A DNA stretch of 64,000 nt, taken from the NCBI GenBank assembly GCA_910589415.1, contig OU342632.1, positions 49,713,341 to 49,777,340 of the forward strand. Reading direction: 5' to 3'. The notes under the pieces were generated by a model. It had not been told where the DNA came from. It did not search any database and saw only the letters and a list, made by a program, of their open reading frames with translations. Position numbers and translations under genes: made by a program. Below are positions 35,735 to 46,869 of this stretch, one piece after another (the first letter of the stretch is position 1; every line of letters starts with the position of its first letter). The DNA is from Malachius bipustulatus. Its lineage: Eukaryota > Arthropoda > Insecta > Coleoptera > Melyridae.

Positions 35735-37160
35735 ACAAGTGTACCGCGGATAACTCTCAACGGGGAACACCTATCGGTGGTCGACCATCACAAATTTCTT
35801 GGACTAACCTTCGACAGTAGACTCAGCTGGAAATATCACATCAAAAATATTAAAACCAATTGAATGAGCAGACTCAATGTTCTCAAAACCCTGTCACACT
35901 TTCAGGGGGGGGGGGGGCGATGAGGATATCCTGTTGAAAATATACAGGTCCCTCATACGCTCAAGTCTTGATTATGGCAGCTTCGTATACATTTCAGCTA
36001 CATAATCCGACCTAAAACCTCTCAATACAGTCCAAAACACAGCACTGCGAATCTGTCTAGGAGCCTACCGTTCCAGCCCTGCCGAAAGTCTTTACTGTGA
36101 GGCCAATGAACCATCTTTATGGTTGAGACACGTTGACAAATTCTATTGTTACACTTTGCTAGAATATCTGCCAATCAACAAAATCCTGCTTCATTACTAA
36201 TAAACTCCCCTCAAACAAATCCCAGTCAGTCAAGGCCATCAACCGGTACCGCAAATTCTCTCCCCCTTCTTCGCAGCATAGACCTCATACAGACAACCTT
36301 AGAACATATTTCCCCTTTTTCGCCTTGGGACAAGACACTGCCAAAAATAAACACCTCGCTCACCAGATACAACAAACTTGAAACTCCACATGAAGTAATA
36401 AAACAAACATTCCTAACCCTAATAAACTCGTTGAATTTTAACAAAATCCTCTACAGCGATGCTTCCAAATCTGAATCTGACATAGGCTGTGATGCAGTCA
36501 TCTCTACTGACCCAGCCATCATAACAAGTCTTCTACCGTCTTTCTCCAGCGTCCACACAGGTGAAGTTTTTGCTATCCAACAAGCCTTGAATTCACTAAC
36601 TCCCGACCACAAGCAAGTAGCCATATGCACAGATTCACTTGCTGCCATCCAGTCTATTAACAACATTTATACAGACCATCCCCTCGTATCAGCCATCCAC
36701 GACTCCTTCAATCAAGTTGCCTCCCTTGTAGTAGCCATCACTATAAACTGCATTCCATCACATGTCGGCATACCCAGAAACGAGAAAGCCGACCAGGAGG
36801 CCTAACAAACCACATCATCAAACGCAACTCCTGAAAGAGTTTAAATCTACATCGATCTCAAAGTCCACTTCAAACGCTCCACGAGAATTTCTAGGCAAAT
36901 CCACTGGAATACAATTCCCTCCAAGCTGCAGGAAATCCATCCCCCAGTAAAATCAGTTGATCTATCAACCTTGTTGAGCAGAAGAGAAAAAATCGCCATC
37001 AGAAGACTGTGAATCGGCCACACCCGGATAACATACAAACACCTAATGGCTACCGAGGACCCACTTGTATGCCGAAAATGTTTCCACATCCTTACCGTTA
37101 AACACATTAGACTGCGCTTACTATGAAAGAATCCGGAAAAATTAACGCCTATCACAGTGC
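35735..37160 (+). pseudogene. Non-LTR retrotransposon: RT end plus RNase H, decayed
   Basis: The C-terminal part of a non-LTR pol is readable in order. The RT thumb region (PRITLNGEHLS, HHKFLGLTFDSRLSWKYHIK, then IYRSLIRSSLDYGSFVY, ALRICLGAYRSSP) has three stops or shifts plus a run of 13 G at 35906. An intact stretch (36146-36805) carries an RNase H domain: ILYSDASKS (first Asp), HTGEVFAIQQAL (Glu), AICTDSLAAIQSI (Asp) and IPSHVGIPRNEKADQEA (His, Asp). A remnant of the final zinc-binding tail follows (RRLIGHTRITY-like, then PLVCRKCFHILTVKH). An RNase H domain after RT fits the I or R1-like branch of LINEs, by established knowledge. 5'-truncated and inactive. Confidence 0.85.
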
Positions 37161-37431
37161 ATACGGGAAATCCTCAGTTCCCCCAGTCAGTTACCTCGTG
37201 TTATTGAATACTTGCAAGACATAGACCTATACCATTAAATATAAGAAATGCAATCAATGCCATCTTCAATTCATTATGATATGCAGATTTTAATATAACT
37301 AATTTAAATGCAAATTCAAATCTTCTTCTTCTTATATAATATTACAATATTCTAAGTGTACTGTTAATGTTTCAATGGCCTGATGTCGAGACACCATAAT
37401 CTATTTAAATAAATGAAAAAAATTAATTGAA
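37161..37431 (+). other. 3' untranslated end of the retrotransposon remnant
   Basis: Non-coding continuation of the element, ending near AATAAATGAAAAAAATT (37410), which contains an AATAAA signal. Exact 3' boundary uncertain. Confidence 0.4.
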
Positions 37432-37560
37432 ATATTATTCAATAAGAGTAGAAAAATTTTCTTTTTCTACTCTTAACGAATAATAATTATGTCAATTAGT
37501 AGAGCTTTTTGGATTAGAGCTTTCCACAAAATAAGTGAACCTTTCTCGAAAAATATTTCT
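37432..37560 (+). repeat. Dispersed repeat, copy 2
   Basis: Same family and orientation as 35240-35370, about 2.2 kb apart, with the retrotransposon remnant lying between. Confidence 0.65.
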
Positions 37561-37659
37561 GCCTCCGTTATTATGCGTTTCTGGAAAATATTTTATGAGG
37601 AAAGTCCACTTATTTTGAGAATTTCTATCACCTCCTAAAATGACACTGGTAAAAAATTA

Positions 37660-38010
37660 AACACCCTGTATACAGAGTGTTTCAGGAGGAAAGGGAAATA
37701 TTTAATAGGGCAATAGTATGTCTCATTACAATTAGAAAAGTTCATATAACCATATGTCAAAAAATGTCTGATTTTTTTTTTAATATTTCAAAGATTCTCT
37801 CCCCTATATTAGTGAAATTTGGCAGTATTAATTGTAGTAATAAGGAGCTCCTTTAGCCTGAAGTAGATTAAAATTATTTAGATCAGAGGCGTCCAGGGGG
37901 TAAACTTCACCAATATTTGCAAAAAAATGTACATTTTAGAACACATGTTTATAAGAAGAACTTTTCACTTATAATGACCAAATCTATTGGGGTGTATCGT
38001 TTTAATGAAT
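37660..38010. repeat. Two abutting transposon ends and an arm
   Basis: AACACCCTG and CAGAGTGTT face away from each other across TATA at 37660-37680, with CACCTCCT and AGGAGG further out. 37681-38010 is a diverged element arm without a partner that I could find. Confidence 0.45.
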
Positions 38011-38011
38011 A

Positions 38012-39115
38012 ATAATAATAATAATAAGAGAGATATCTCTCTTTATTGTACGTAAAGTTACAACAATCATTGCATCAGTACAATAGTGTTAAATAGAGTA
38101 AAATGTGAAAAAAAAACAACGAACTAATCCAAACAAATCGCATGCGTATTCATAAGGTGGTACGCACGCGATTGAACAAAGGAAGCTTGAACATAGCAAA
38201 AAGTGTACATTGAAACATTAATCTATCTATACATAGTACCTAATACTGTACCGGCATATTAAGTCGAATTGTCCAGATACTCGCAAACGAAAGTATCTAT
38301 ATTTTCAAGTGTTTAAGTCGGGAAGGAAGGGGGGGGGGGGGGTGGAAGACAGTATATCCATGGTAGTATATGGTTCAAGCTCTCTGTGAGATGTTTCCGC
38401 AGATATAACTTGAACTGAGAGAATCTGACGGTTGAAGGGTCAAGTCGGAAATGGTTTAGGTATTTTATAGACGCGTATGTAAACGTCTTTTCAGAGGACG
38501 AGAGGTGGTGGGTTGGTAGTTTAAATAGATTGAATCGAGTATGATAGCTGTGTGAGAATCGGAAAGGATCAAGCTTAGCCTGATTTTTGTAAATAAGTTT
38601 GAAGAGGGAGAAAACATACAAGGCGGGCAATGTTAGTAGACCAAGTCGTCTAAATTGTCCCCTGCAAGACTCGCGGATGGACAAGTCTGCCAGGATCCTG
38701 AGAGCCCTCTTCTGAAGAAGGAAGACTTTACTGAGGGACTTCTCAGTGCTGCCCCAGACGGCGATGCCATAGGCTACGTGACTATAAAAATGTCCATAAT
38801 ATGCAGAGAGCAGAACATTTTGGGAGACAGTGTGTTGGAGTCGTCTCAAAAGGAAGCAGGAGCTAGCTAGTCGGTGGCATAAGAGGTCTGTGTGAGCTGC
38901 CCAGTTTAGATTTTGATCGATGTGAAAGCCTAAAAATTTCACGACCTCTCTGGGCTTAATCAGGGAGTTTTCATTCGGGATGTCAGGTAGGGGTGGTAGA
39001 CGTGATCCGGAAGAATGAAAATCTATCAATTCAGTTTTTGTCAAGTTCAGTTTTAGTCTATTGACTCTAAGCCATGTAGTGGCTTTTTCCAGTGGGTCTT
39101 GAACGGTTGATATAA
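38012..39115 (-). mobile_element. 5'-truncated non-LTR retrotransposon, young
   Basis: The element runs on the minus strand from the RT thumb region (near 39110) to an (AAT)n tail at 38012-38024. On the minus strand the tail follows AATAAAGAGAGATATC, which includes a polyadenylation-like signal. Only the last quarter of the pol gene is present, as is usual for LINE insertions that stopped early. A target duplication was not obvious because both flanks are A/T-rich. Confidence 0.8.
38313..39110 (-). CDS. Reverse transcriptase C-terminal fragment, open frame
   Basis: The frame is open from about 39110 to the stop at 38313 and reads ATTWLRVNRLKLNLTKTE, VVKFLGFHIDQNLNWAAH, YGHFYSHVAYGIAVWG, VFLLQKRALRILADL and ends in a run of prolines (PPPPPP) made by a G-rich tract. 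These are the thumb and post-thumb motifs of non-LTR reverse transcriptases. The palm with the catalytic Asp residues lies upstream and is missing, so no activity is expected. Absence of stops over more than 260 codons indicates a recent copy. Not a host gene. Confidence 0.85.
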   Translation of the reverse strand, partial: STVQDPLEKATTWLRVNRLKLNLTKTELIDFHSSGSRLPPLPDIPNENSLIKPREVVKFLGFHIDQNLNWAAHTDLLCHRLASSCFLLRRLQHTVSQNVLLSAYYGHFYSHVAYGIAVWGSTEKSLSKVFLLQKRALRILADLSIRESCRGQFRRLGLLTLPALYVFSLFKLIYKNQAKLDPFRFSHSYHTRFNLFKLPTHHLSSSEKTFTYASIKYLNHFRLDPSTVRFSQFKLYLRKHLTESLNHILPWIYCLPPPPPPSFPT

Positions 39116-39985
39116 TATAAATATAATAATGAACTCAAATTTCATCGGCTCTAGGATGGAATACGACGATTAATACGAAGGAAGCAAGAAATTTTTTATA
39201 AGCCTCCACTAGTCCGGCTATAGCTTGATTACTGGAAAACATCCTGAAAATGGTGCTTATCCTCACATTTAACTTAGAAGGTTTAAATCTATCCTATAAA
39301 AAATTACTGAAATAAACAAACTGCTACCGTCGGATTTTATTAAAACGTCTCAAAATCAAAATTATCAATTTAAAACAATTTACCGCATCTTTCAGACGCT
39401 GCAATATACATAGTCATTAATTAGCTCACTATCAAATTGATAAGACAAGTGAAATGCAGGGTAATTTAAGAAAGAAAACTTCATATAATCATATTTTATG
39501 TCCTATTTCAATTATCTAAGGATCTCAGGATCTCAAAGTTTCCTGCATAAGCAAGCCTTATTAAGAACATTTTTCTAACTGTTGGTTTACCTGTTTATAT
39601 TAAAAAAAAATCCGCCGGTAGAGGGCGTAATTTATTCTATTTTTTTCTTATATAAACAGGTAAAGCCAAAGAAAATTTGAATAAATATTATTTAATTAGC
39701 TCCTTATGCAGAAAACTTTGAGGTTCCTTAACCCCTTAAATAATAATTGAAACCAGACATAAGAGCAAAATTTTTTTTATGATTTTCTTTTTTAAGCCAC
39801 CTTATGGTGAGCTAGTAAATCATTATTATTAGCTACATGTGTGAATTTAAAGGAGTAAGAATTACCTCGTACCTACAGCTAGTAAGCGCATGGTAAAAGA
39901 CCAGAATAGAAGCCTAAAATTTTTATAGCAGAAAAATATATTTTAGCTCATCCCAATTAAAACACGTTTGATACAGAATACATAA
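39116..39985. repeat. Spacer with an inverted repeat at 39445-39790
   Basis: TTTACCTGTTTATAT at 39588 pairs with ATATAAACAGGTAAA at 39652, and the inverted similarity goes outward through TCTCAAAGTTTCCTGCATAA / TTATGCAGAAAACTTTGAGG. Arms about 150 bp. No TA-flanked ends were found. Nothing else is recognised in this stretch. Confidence 0.6.
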
Positions 39986-40624
39986 AGCTGTTAGGTATGG
40001 ACCCATAGCTCTGTTACCAGAACGGTTTTGATTTTTTTTAATAAGAAGATAGGTCATGTGATACATCATTGGAAAGGTCTCTTCATTATCTATACAAAAA
40101 TGATATTGATAAAAAAAAATTCGACTTTATTGCAAAAAAAATTATTGCAAAATATTATCTACGTAAATGAATAAATAAACATAAATAAAAAAAATATTGC
40201 CAAGATATTGCTGCGAGCAAATTCAATGCGAGCCATCTCCTACACTAGATTAATGATTTTTTGTTCTTCACAACATCAAAAATTAAATAGTGTTACTCAT
40301 CAAGTTTGTATTGTGTAACGAATTTTCTGAATCGGATGATTTTAATTTATTTTTAATGTCAATTTTTAGTAACAAAACAAAAATTTTTTAAAAACAAAAT
40401 CATTTTTGTATAGATAATGAATAGACTTTTCTAATGATGTATCACATGACCTATCCTCTCATTTAAAAAATCAAGATGGCGACCGTATGATAAAATTATT
40501 TGCTAAAAAAAATATGTTTGTGTCAAAGCATGTGAAATATTGTCAGATTTGACCCCTGAAATTTTCAGTGGGATATGTCAAACCGTTTTGGCAACAGAGG
40601 GCCTTGGTTCCATACTTAACAGCT
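39986..40624. mobile_element. Fold-back element, about 640 bp
   Basis: GCTGTTAGGTATGGACCC opens it and GGTTCCATACTTAACAGC closes it. The arms continue through CAGAACGGTTTTGA and the block GATAGGTCATGTGATACATC, facing GATGTATCACATGACCTATC. Loop near 40140-40360. Non-coding. Confidence 0.75.
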
Positions 40625-40894
40625 ACCTACCGTGTATAATAAAAATAAGTAGGTATTTTGTTTCTAAAGTTAGAACACCAGTCTTGAATAAATTAAGATT
40701 TGCAAGGAAAATTACAGTATATCATATTATAACGAGACCGCTCTGGAAAAATTCTAGTAATTGCTTCTTTAACCTTTAACATTCTAGTCCACCATTTGCT
40801 TGTTTACATTACATTCATTTTTTTATACTGAGTTAGTCAATGACACGTTCGCGACAATTCCAGTCACATGTCATATGACACATTGACAGACAGT
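40625..40894. other. Spacer, no gene recognised
   Basis: Nothing recognised. An alternative LTR start (TGACACG) could lie at 40840. Confidence 0.35.
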
Positions 40895-41026
40895 TGTTAG
40901 TTCTATGGATTACTGGAGTGGTCTCGCCAAACAATCTGACATTTCCAGAATCCACGGCCGGTGCGCCGGTATGAGTTCTGCAACCTACTAGAATGGGCCT
41001 ACTGTTTCGATGACACGTCGGGGGAC

Positions 41027-41059
41027 TATATAAGGGCCGCCGTATGGCTGCCAGTCAGT
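41027..41059 (+). promoter_or_regulatory. TATA box and initiator of the LTR
   Basis: TATATAAG at 41027 lies exactly 30 bp before the A of TCAGT (41055-41059), the arthropod initiator consensus. The region between is G/C-rich (GGGCCGCCGTATGGCTG). The spacing matches RNA polymerase II core promoters. Confidence 0.65.
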
Positions 41060-41312
41060 AGTAGAATCTTGAACGTGGAGTGAAGCTGAAGGAAGACAGA
41101 TTAGTAGTAACTAGTGAAAGCTGAAGTATAGACAGAGCAGTAGTGAAGTGAAGTGTGAAGTAAGGAAGCCAGTAGTGACAGTACAGCGAATTATAAAGAA
41201 TAGACAAGTAGTTAGAGTAGTGTAGTATTTGTGAGTGAAGACAAGAGAACAGCTTTATTAGTGTTTATTATTGAGATTTAGAGGTTATATAACTTGTGTT
41301 AGTCAACAAGAC

Positions 41313-41318
41313 AATAAA
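41313..41318 (+). promoter_or_regulatory. Polyadenylation signal of the LTR
   Basis: AATAAA, 48 bp before the LTR end, at the position expected for the R region. Confidence 0.5.
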
Positions 41319-41366
41319 GGAATATGTAGACTTTGGTGGTGATTTATTATTGTGAGACCCGTAACA

Positions 41367-43152
41367 ATATACTTAATGATTACATATTTAGTAAACTTTT
41401 CTTATAATAAGTTTAATTGAGATATAACTTGGTGAAAAAACTTCTCATTTATCTTATAAAATCCGATGGATTATAAAAATAGTTAAAAGTTATTTTGTGA
41501 CGTAATACGATTTGTTTGTTCATGTTTAATTCAGGAGGTCCATAAATTGTTTGTTCTATGTAGATTCTGTCTGAAACGACCAGAGGCAAGTAAATGCGCA
41601 ATCGAACATTTTTAAATCAGGTGTTAAAAGCCACTCCGGGAAGAATATGGACGGTTGAATAAACTCCCAGAATTATCCGGTAGAGCTTAAATTATCGCTC
41701 AAGGGGCAGCACAAACATCCAGTTTGTGAGAAAAACCAACTGGACCAACACTGGCTTTAATTTTGCTCTGTCTGCATCAGCTAACCCTTTCTACTGCTGT
41801 TTAAAATTTAATTCATGAAAAGCCCTCAGATAGCTTAATCGCCTGTAAATGTAAAAAAACACTGTCGTCCTCGTCCACTGCCTGTGACGCTTCAACTGTT
41901 CGTTTAGCATTTTATCAACCCATCCTAATTCACGACAAAGAAGATTACCTACGTTACGACACTTTCGTCGAATATTATCTGAAAATAATATTAATAAAGG
42001 TATTATCCGATTTTATTTAAATGTTTTTTCGGAGTTTATTAAATGAATGTTAATAAATTTGCCACATTTCCGGATTGTTTGAGAAAATTTTATCAGAAAA
42101 GGTAGTATCTTGTAATTTTTTCGTATATGTCATCATATTTTTCGTGTTATTCAATATTTAAGAAATTTAAAATTATTTTGTGTTTTGATGAGCACAAATT
42201 TTCATTTATTCAATTTTTGGCGCGCAGCCTCTAGAAAAAATTATACTTATCACTCGAAAACCGAACAACCAATGGAGAAAAATCAAAACTGGTTTTCAAT
42301 TGGACATAAAATACAAAAGTTTTTTGCCATTCTCATGGATTATAGGAATATTTTTTCATAATAAATAGGTATAACAATATAGTATAATTATTGTCTGTTG
42401 GTTTTTATTAAACTTGTAAATTCTTAAAATAGCAAAAATCAACTAAACAAAATATATCCTAGTATTTATATACTAAAAATTATTCATAATCAATAAGAAT
42501 GCAAAAATTTGTTCATAAAAAATCGCTCAGATTATTGTATGAGCGATTATGAAGCCATTATTCATGAGATGATGATAATGCCATGAGCTTTAGCGAGCTG
42601 TACCTCTTGTTTCACATTTCATTGATTTTTTTTTTCAAAAGCGTGTGTATATTTGAATGAAATTAACTCTAGTTCCTTTCATTGGTAGAATACCATAAAA
42701 TTGAAGTAAATTTCGTTGCATATAAATTCAAACCGCGTTTTTGAAAAAAAATAAATGAATTTTTTATTTTTTTTTATATAATTATATAAATAAAAATTTA
42801 TATATAAATATAAATAATAAACTATATAATTATATAGTATAATTTATAATAAATAATTGATGTTTCGAATCACATTAAGGCCATGCGCGAGAGCGCCGAA
42901 CCCGAAACTCAGAACAAAGCTACCGACCGACACCGACAGTGCTGTCGAATAGTGCCGATTGCCGATGTTTCGAACAACGAAATTAGAAGTTGTGATATTT
43001 AAATATTCAAATTTTAACTATAGCTAACCAATCACAGATTCACTTTTCGTACGAACAACCGGACCTTAAGTCGTCGAGTTTTAGTTATTCCATCAAAGTG
43101 CAAAAAAGGAAAATTGTCAAAATGTTGGTCAATAAGCATACTCAGTTAATAG
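41367..43152. other. Unassigned, two G/C-richer islands
   Basis: 41570-41960 and 42885-42990 are G/C-richer than their flanks; the second is CpG-rich (GACCGACACCGACAGTGCTG). Neither holds a convincing frame. A fragment near 42570-42620 resembles the dispersed repeat at 35140. 42760-42860 is nearly pure A/T. Confidence 0.35.
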
Positions 43153-43188
43153 TTCTCCTAACCAGGAATAATAATAATAATAATAATA
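43153..43188. repeat. (AAT)n microsatellite
   Basis: About ten AAT units. Confidence 0.85.
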
Positions 43189-43219
43189 AAGTTTATTTCC
43201 ATTTTAAGTAAATTTAACA

Positions 43220-43760
43220 ATGGTTAGAACCAGCAGCTTAGAACCAACTCCTAACCAGAACCAGCATTTGGCATATCACCAGATATTGCCAAAACAACAA
43301 TACGAAACTGGGCTGAGAGGCAAGTCTTCCAGCACTGGCAAAACTAACCAAGATTGGACCATTCGAAGGCATTTTTACAGGGTGCTTCGCAGAAAAGGGC
43401 CAAAGAACTATTGAAGCTTAACAGGAGAGAACTGAAAGCACTAGGTAATAATAGGTCTATATACTGAGCACTGCAAGCTGAATCATCTGCACAGGATGGG
43501 TTTAGCGGTCAGCGTTGAATGCCGCCTGTGCTTGAAGGATAACGAAACAACAAAACACATCCTTTCTGAGTGTCCCGCTTTGGGAGAGTCCAGATTACAA
43601 ACCTTCGGGAGAGACTTTCTCACACCGGAGGACCTGGATACATTAACAACAGCCTAGATAGTCAGTTTCCTTAAAGAGGCTGACCTGACAGGGTTAATGT
43701 AGCACGACTAGCTGTAAGCCACAATAGACCTTATTCAGTCGCAGTGGAGGTGTCACAATA
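43220..43760 (+). pseudogene. C-terminal tail of a non-LTR retrotransposon
   Basis: The clear part (43466-43705) reads HCKLNHLHRMGLAV, then VECRLCLKDNETTKHILSEC and PALGESRLQTFGRDFLTPED, the Cys-x-x-Cys...His...Cys tail following RNase H in many insect non-LTR elements (GHCxLNxHLxxMGL...CRxC...ETxEHILxEC). The 5' part (43220-43410) is open but unrecognisable. The 3' untranslated end contains GCCACAATAGACCT and CGCAGTGGAGGTGTCAC; the same tail occurs at 55095-55152 and, inverted, at 55390-55445, so three copies of the family end lie in the window. Confidence 0.75.
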
Positions 43761-44148
43761 AAATTTAATTCAAGCAGATGACTATTAAAATGCGATTATC
43801 TCGAAAACGACTAATATTTGAGGGTGACGATATGTACAACATTTTTTTCGCAATAATGAGATGCACCTTTAATATTTTAAAATAAAAGCGAGATAGCCTT
43901 AAGGGTAAAATAGTTAACTATTCATTTACACGATCAACATGACTCATATGACTACAAAATAAATCAAAACGGATATCAAATTATGGTTTCTCGTATTGTA
44001 AAACGTCCATTTCCAAATTTTTTAGTTGTTTAGTTGTTTGTTCATTTATTACAGTAAGTTGTGTCAGATCGTAATGTTTCGAATCGAAAAATCTTTCACT
44101 TCACCACAGACCATTACCTAAGGGTCCTGTACAGTAGGTACATGAAGA
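43761..44148. other. Spacer, no gene recognised
   Basis: Nothing recognised. Confidence 0.4.
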
Positions 44149-44428
44149 AAGTCTGAAATAAGGTGGTACGAGATGTAATGAGCTGAAAATGATAGGGACG
44201 AGCTATTCCGACTCGACATTGTATTTCTGCCCGACTTCGTTCTTATAGGTGGGATCAAAGGGGCCCGTCATAGCCATAATAAGCCCATGAGGCTGAGGTG
44301 CTTCCGGTGACCAAGACGGCCCTCGAAAGGAGGGGCTTTTAGTGGGTGGGACTCCCACATAACCCAATGCATGGGTATCCATAATGGATTTACCCTCCTT
44401 TTTCAAAAAAAAAAAAAAAAAAAAAAAG
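44149..44428 (+). mobile_element. Poly(A)-tailed retroposon (SINE or LINE end)
   Basis: A G/C-richer unit ends in 23 A residues (44406-44428). The 13 bp before it (GTAGGTACATGAA, 44136) recur with one mismatch after the tail (GTAGGTATATGAA, 44430), a likely target duplication. There is no reverse transcriptase sequence. It contains no obvious tRNA-type A and B boxes, so a truncated LINE 3' end is as likely as a SINE. The frame on its minus strand is not a gene. Confidence 0.6.
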
Positions 44429-44479
44429 GTAGGTATATGAATTCTAAATATTAGGAAAATTTAAATAATTTTTTTTCCG

Positions 44480-45290
44480 AAAATATTTTTTAACTGAGAT
44501 ACAGGGTTGTAAGTTTCGATCTGGGAAACAGAGGTTATCTTTCTACAGAGTGGACCAATAATTATGAATTTTTGTATACATGCTTTCTATTCAATAACCC
44601 GTCTTTGGAAAATTTCTGAGTAAAACCGCATGTTGTGTAGAATCCGGGGTCTCAAGTCACCTTTTTTCTTGTAAAAAAATTCTGAACTGTTTTTTAATGT
44701 TTCTATTGCTTTTTCGGAATACCAGGTTAAATTTCTATGAAACAGTCATCCTGATAAAAGTTTTGATGAAAATGTAGCAGCACTTATTAACTTTTTTTTT
44801 TTTTTTATTTAACATTTTTATTTAATAGTGTAAGATGAGTACCATAAATTGAAGGGTTTGTAGATGAAGCCAAAATATTGAGAAAGTTGATAGGATTTTT
44901 TTTCCAAAATGTTTTTTGACTGAGATTCAGGATGTTGGAAAACCTATTTTGTTAAACACTATATCTCGGTTAAAAACATTTTCAAAGGAATTTTTTTTTC
45001 AATATTTTAGCTTTATCTACAAGCGCTTCAATTTATGATTTTTATCTTAAAATATTAATCAAAAATTAAAAAAACAAAAATGTCAAAAATCGCTACATTT
45101 GAATTTTTATCGAAAACTCAAAATTTTATTAGTGTGGATTTTTTATAGCAATTAATTCTGGCATTCCGAAAAAACAATAAAAAAAAAATAAAAAAAAAAA
45201 ACAATTCAGAATTTTTTACGAGGAAAAAGGTGTCGTGTGACCCAGGATTTTACGTCACTGGGTGCTTCGGCTTTACCCAGAATTTTTCCA
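44480..45290. repeat. Diverged fold-back
   Basis: GGAAAATTTCTGAGTAAA at 44607 pairs with the inverse at 45274-45291, and inward TTGCTTTTTCGGAAT pairs with ATTCCGAAAAAACAA. The arms are about 125 bp and clearly diverged. Nested between are a second pair built on TTTTTAACTGAGAT / ATCTCGGTTAAAAA. Poly-T and poly-A runs interrupt both arms. Confidence 0.6.
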
Positions 45291-45388
45291 AATACAGTTA
45301 ATATACAGTGTGGATGAATTATATTATTATTCTTGTATTGGTTTTTAGGTTCTCTCAGGCTTACTTTTGTATTTATTAATAAATAGTT

Positions 45389-45420
45389 GACGTTTCGGGA
45401 TTGATTAATCCCTTGATCAC
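45389..45420 (-). ncRNA. Hammerhead-like ribozyme motif, copy A left arm
   Basis: Same 32-nt motif as at 46838, read on the minus strand. See that entry for the structure. Confidence 0.55.
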
Positions 45421-46034
45421 ATATTTAATTAATAAAATAGATACAATAAAAATTATTTTAGTAAAATGAAAATATAAAAGTATGACATTTACAAGTCAAA
45501 ATCTAAAAATGGCATATCGTTTGAAACAATGTTTATTTTAGATAATTGTTCTTTTACTATTATTGTTTTTTTTTTTTTTTTTTTTTTTTTGTTGAGTTGG
45601 TGTTTGTATGTGTATATTGTTTAAAATAACTATGTGAATGATATTGTTTGGGAAGTGATGTTATTTTATGAATCGTTGGGAGTAAACTTCAGGTTACCTT
45701 TAATTGTTTTTTATTATTATTTTTATTTATTTTTAATGAATAATATTATAATATTTATTGTTGTATTTGTGTGTGCCTGGAAGAGGGTTGTTTTGATATC
45801 ACTTCCCAAACAATATCATTCACATAGTTATTTTAAACAAAATACACATACAAACACCAACTCAAAAAAAAAAAAAAAACAATATAATAGTAAAAGAACA
45901 ATAATTATCTAAAATAAACATTGTTTCAAACGATATGCTATTTTTAGATTTTGACTTGTAAATGTCATACCTACTTTTATATTTTCATTTTACTAAAATA
46001 ATTTTTATTGTATCTATTTTATTAATTAAATATG

Positions 46035-46831
46035 CATATCGATTAAATCAAGCATATCGACTTATAGCGATATGCTTGAGGGTGTCCATAGGCGGTTCCT
46101 GAAATATTTACATTATAAGAAGTGCGGAGTCTACCCTGTTAGGGGATATGATCATATGAGATTATTATCTAACTTTGAATGTAAGGCTCTCTCCTCCAGG
46201 CGGACGGTAATAAATCTTAAATTCCTCTATAATATTGTATCATATAATATTGATTGTTCATTTCTGTTGGAGAGACTTAACTTTTTGGTCCCCAGACAGG
46301 CGACCCGTAAATGTATAACCTTTTACAATTCAAAAGCCAGGACTTGTATATTGCAGAACTCTCCTGTAAGTCGCATGTGCGGCCTTTATAATGGGGTGAG
46401 TTCGGGTTGTGATATCTTTGGTGATTTTAGAGAATTCTACAATTTCATAGAGCAAAACTGCGAGTAGTTGCTTGGCTTTGATGATGTTTTTTGTTTTTGT
46501 TGTTATTATTGTTATTAATATTAATATACGTGTTAAGCTATACTGCTTGTCAGTATGTTTGTATGTATAAATAGGTTAACTTGGTTGATTTGTGTAATGC
46601 TTCGATGTGATTTTTGTTTTATTGATGGCTTTGTTATTCCTGTTTTTGTTCATTCAGTGAGACTGAATATTATTTATGATTGTTTGGGGTTACCTTTGGT
46701 TTACTTGTGTTATTATTAGTTATTATTGTTATTATTAATTGTGTATTCACTTTTTTGGTTTGCCTGTAAGTGGACCTGTTCTGTTGGGCAAATTGATTTA
46801 AATAAATAAATAAATAAATAAATTAATAAAT
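46035..46831 (+). mobile_element. 5'-truncated LINE inserted in copy A
   Basis: It is flanked by AAATATG on both sides (46028-46034 and 46832-46838); removal of one copy restores the right arm of the host fold-back exactly. The element ends in repeated AAAT units (46797-46831) and contains the C-terminal end of a reverse transcriptase. The target duplication may be 1 bp longer because the tail is A/T-rich. Confidence 0.85.
46050..46467 (+). CDS. Reverse transcriptase C-terminal fragment
   Basis: The frame is open from about 46050 and reads MLEGVHRRFLKYLHYKKC, VYPVRGYDHMRLLSNF, LSSRRTVINLKFLYNIV, then FLVPRQATRK and SPVSRMCGLYN. These are motifs of the region after the thumb domain in non-LTR reverse transcriptases (usually VQRRFLxFL..., LxxRRxxxxLxFLY..., SPxxRMxxxYN). 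It has no stop within 130 codons, so the copy is fairly young, but the catalytic palm is absent and the fragment cannot be active. Confidence 0.85.
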
Positions 46832-46837
46832 AAATAT

Positions 46838-46869
46838 GTGATCAAGGGATTAATCAATCCCGAAACGTC
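46838..46869 (+). ncRNA. Hammerhead-like ribozyme motif, copy A right arm
   Basis: The motif is GTGATCA, one A, a stem of GGGATT with AATCCC closed by AATC, then GAAACGTC. It aligns with the hammerhead core as used by Penelope-like elements (CUGANGA, extra base, stem II, GAAACGUC with cleavage after the final C), except that C3 is G and G8 is C. Those two bases pair in the folded ribozyme, so the swap keeps the pair. Stem I can form: the T before position 3 faces the first A after the cleavage site, then TAAATA pairs with TATTTA with a 2-nt bulge. In this interrupted copy the upstream strand is supplied by the LINE tail. The short ACGT after GAA is self-complementary, as in dimer-acting hammerheads. 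Activity is inferred, not shown. Confidence 0.55.

Larger units (their letters stand above)
40895..41366 (+). repeat. Solo LTR candidate
   Basis: The stretch starts TGTTAG and ends CCCGTAACA, giving the short TGTTA/TAACA inverted ends usual for LTRs. It contains in the right order a TATA box, an arthropod-type initiator 30 bp downstream, and an AATAAA signal 256 bp after that. No gag-pol sequence adjoins it, so it would be a solo LTR left after recombination. A target duplication was not found and the 5' boundary is uncertain (it could begin at 40840). Confidence 0.6.

Noticed and set aside
36226..36666. Minus-strand frames opposite the RNase H region
   Set aside because: They are shadows of the real plus-strand RNase H coding frame.
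43153..43188. (AAT)n as the tail of the retroelement that follows
   Set aside because: It lies upstream of the plus-strand fragment, not at its 3' end, so it is not that element's tail.
44203..44406. 67-codon minus-strand frame with Pro-rich sequence
   Set aside because: It lies antisense inside a poly(A)-tailed retroposon with target duplication; no coding evidence.
45634..45912. 92-codon open frame in the centre of copy A
   Set aside because: It runs through the palindromic arms and loop; the same sequence is mirrored on the other side and the translation is low-complexity, so it is a by-product of the fold-back.
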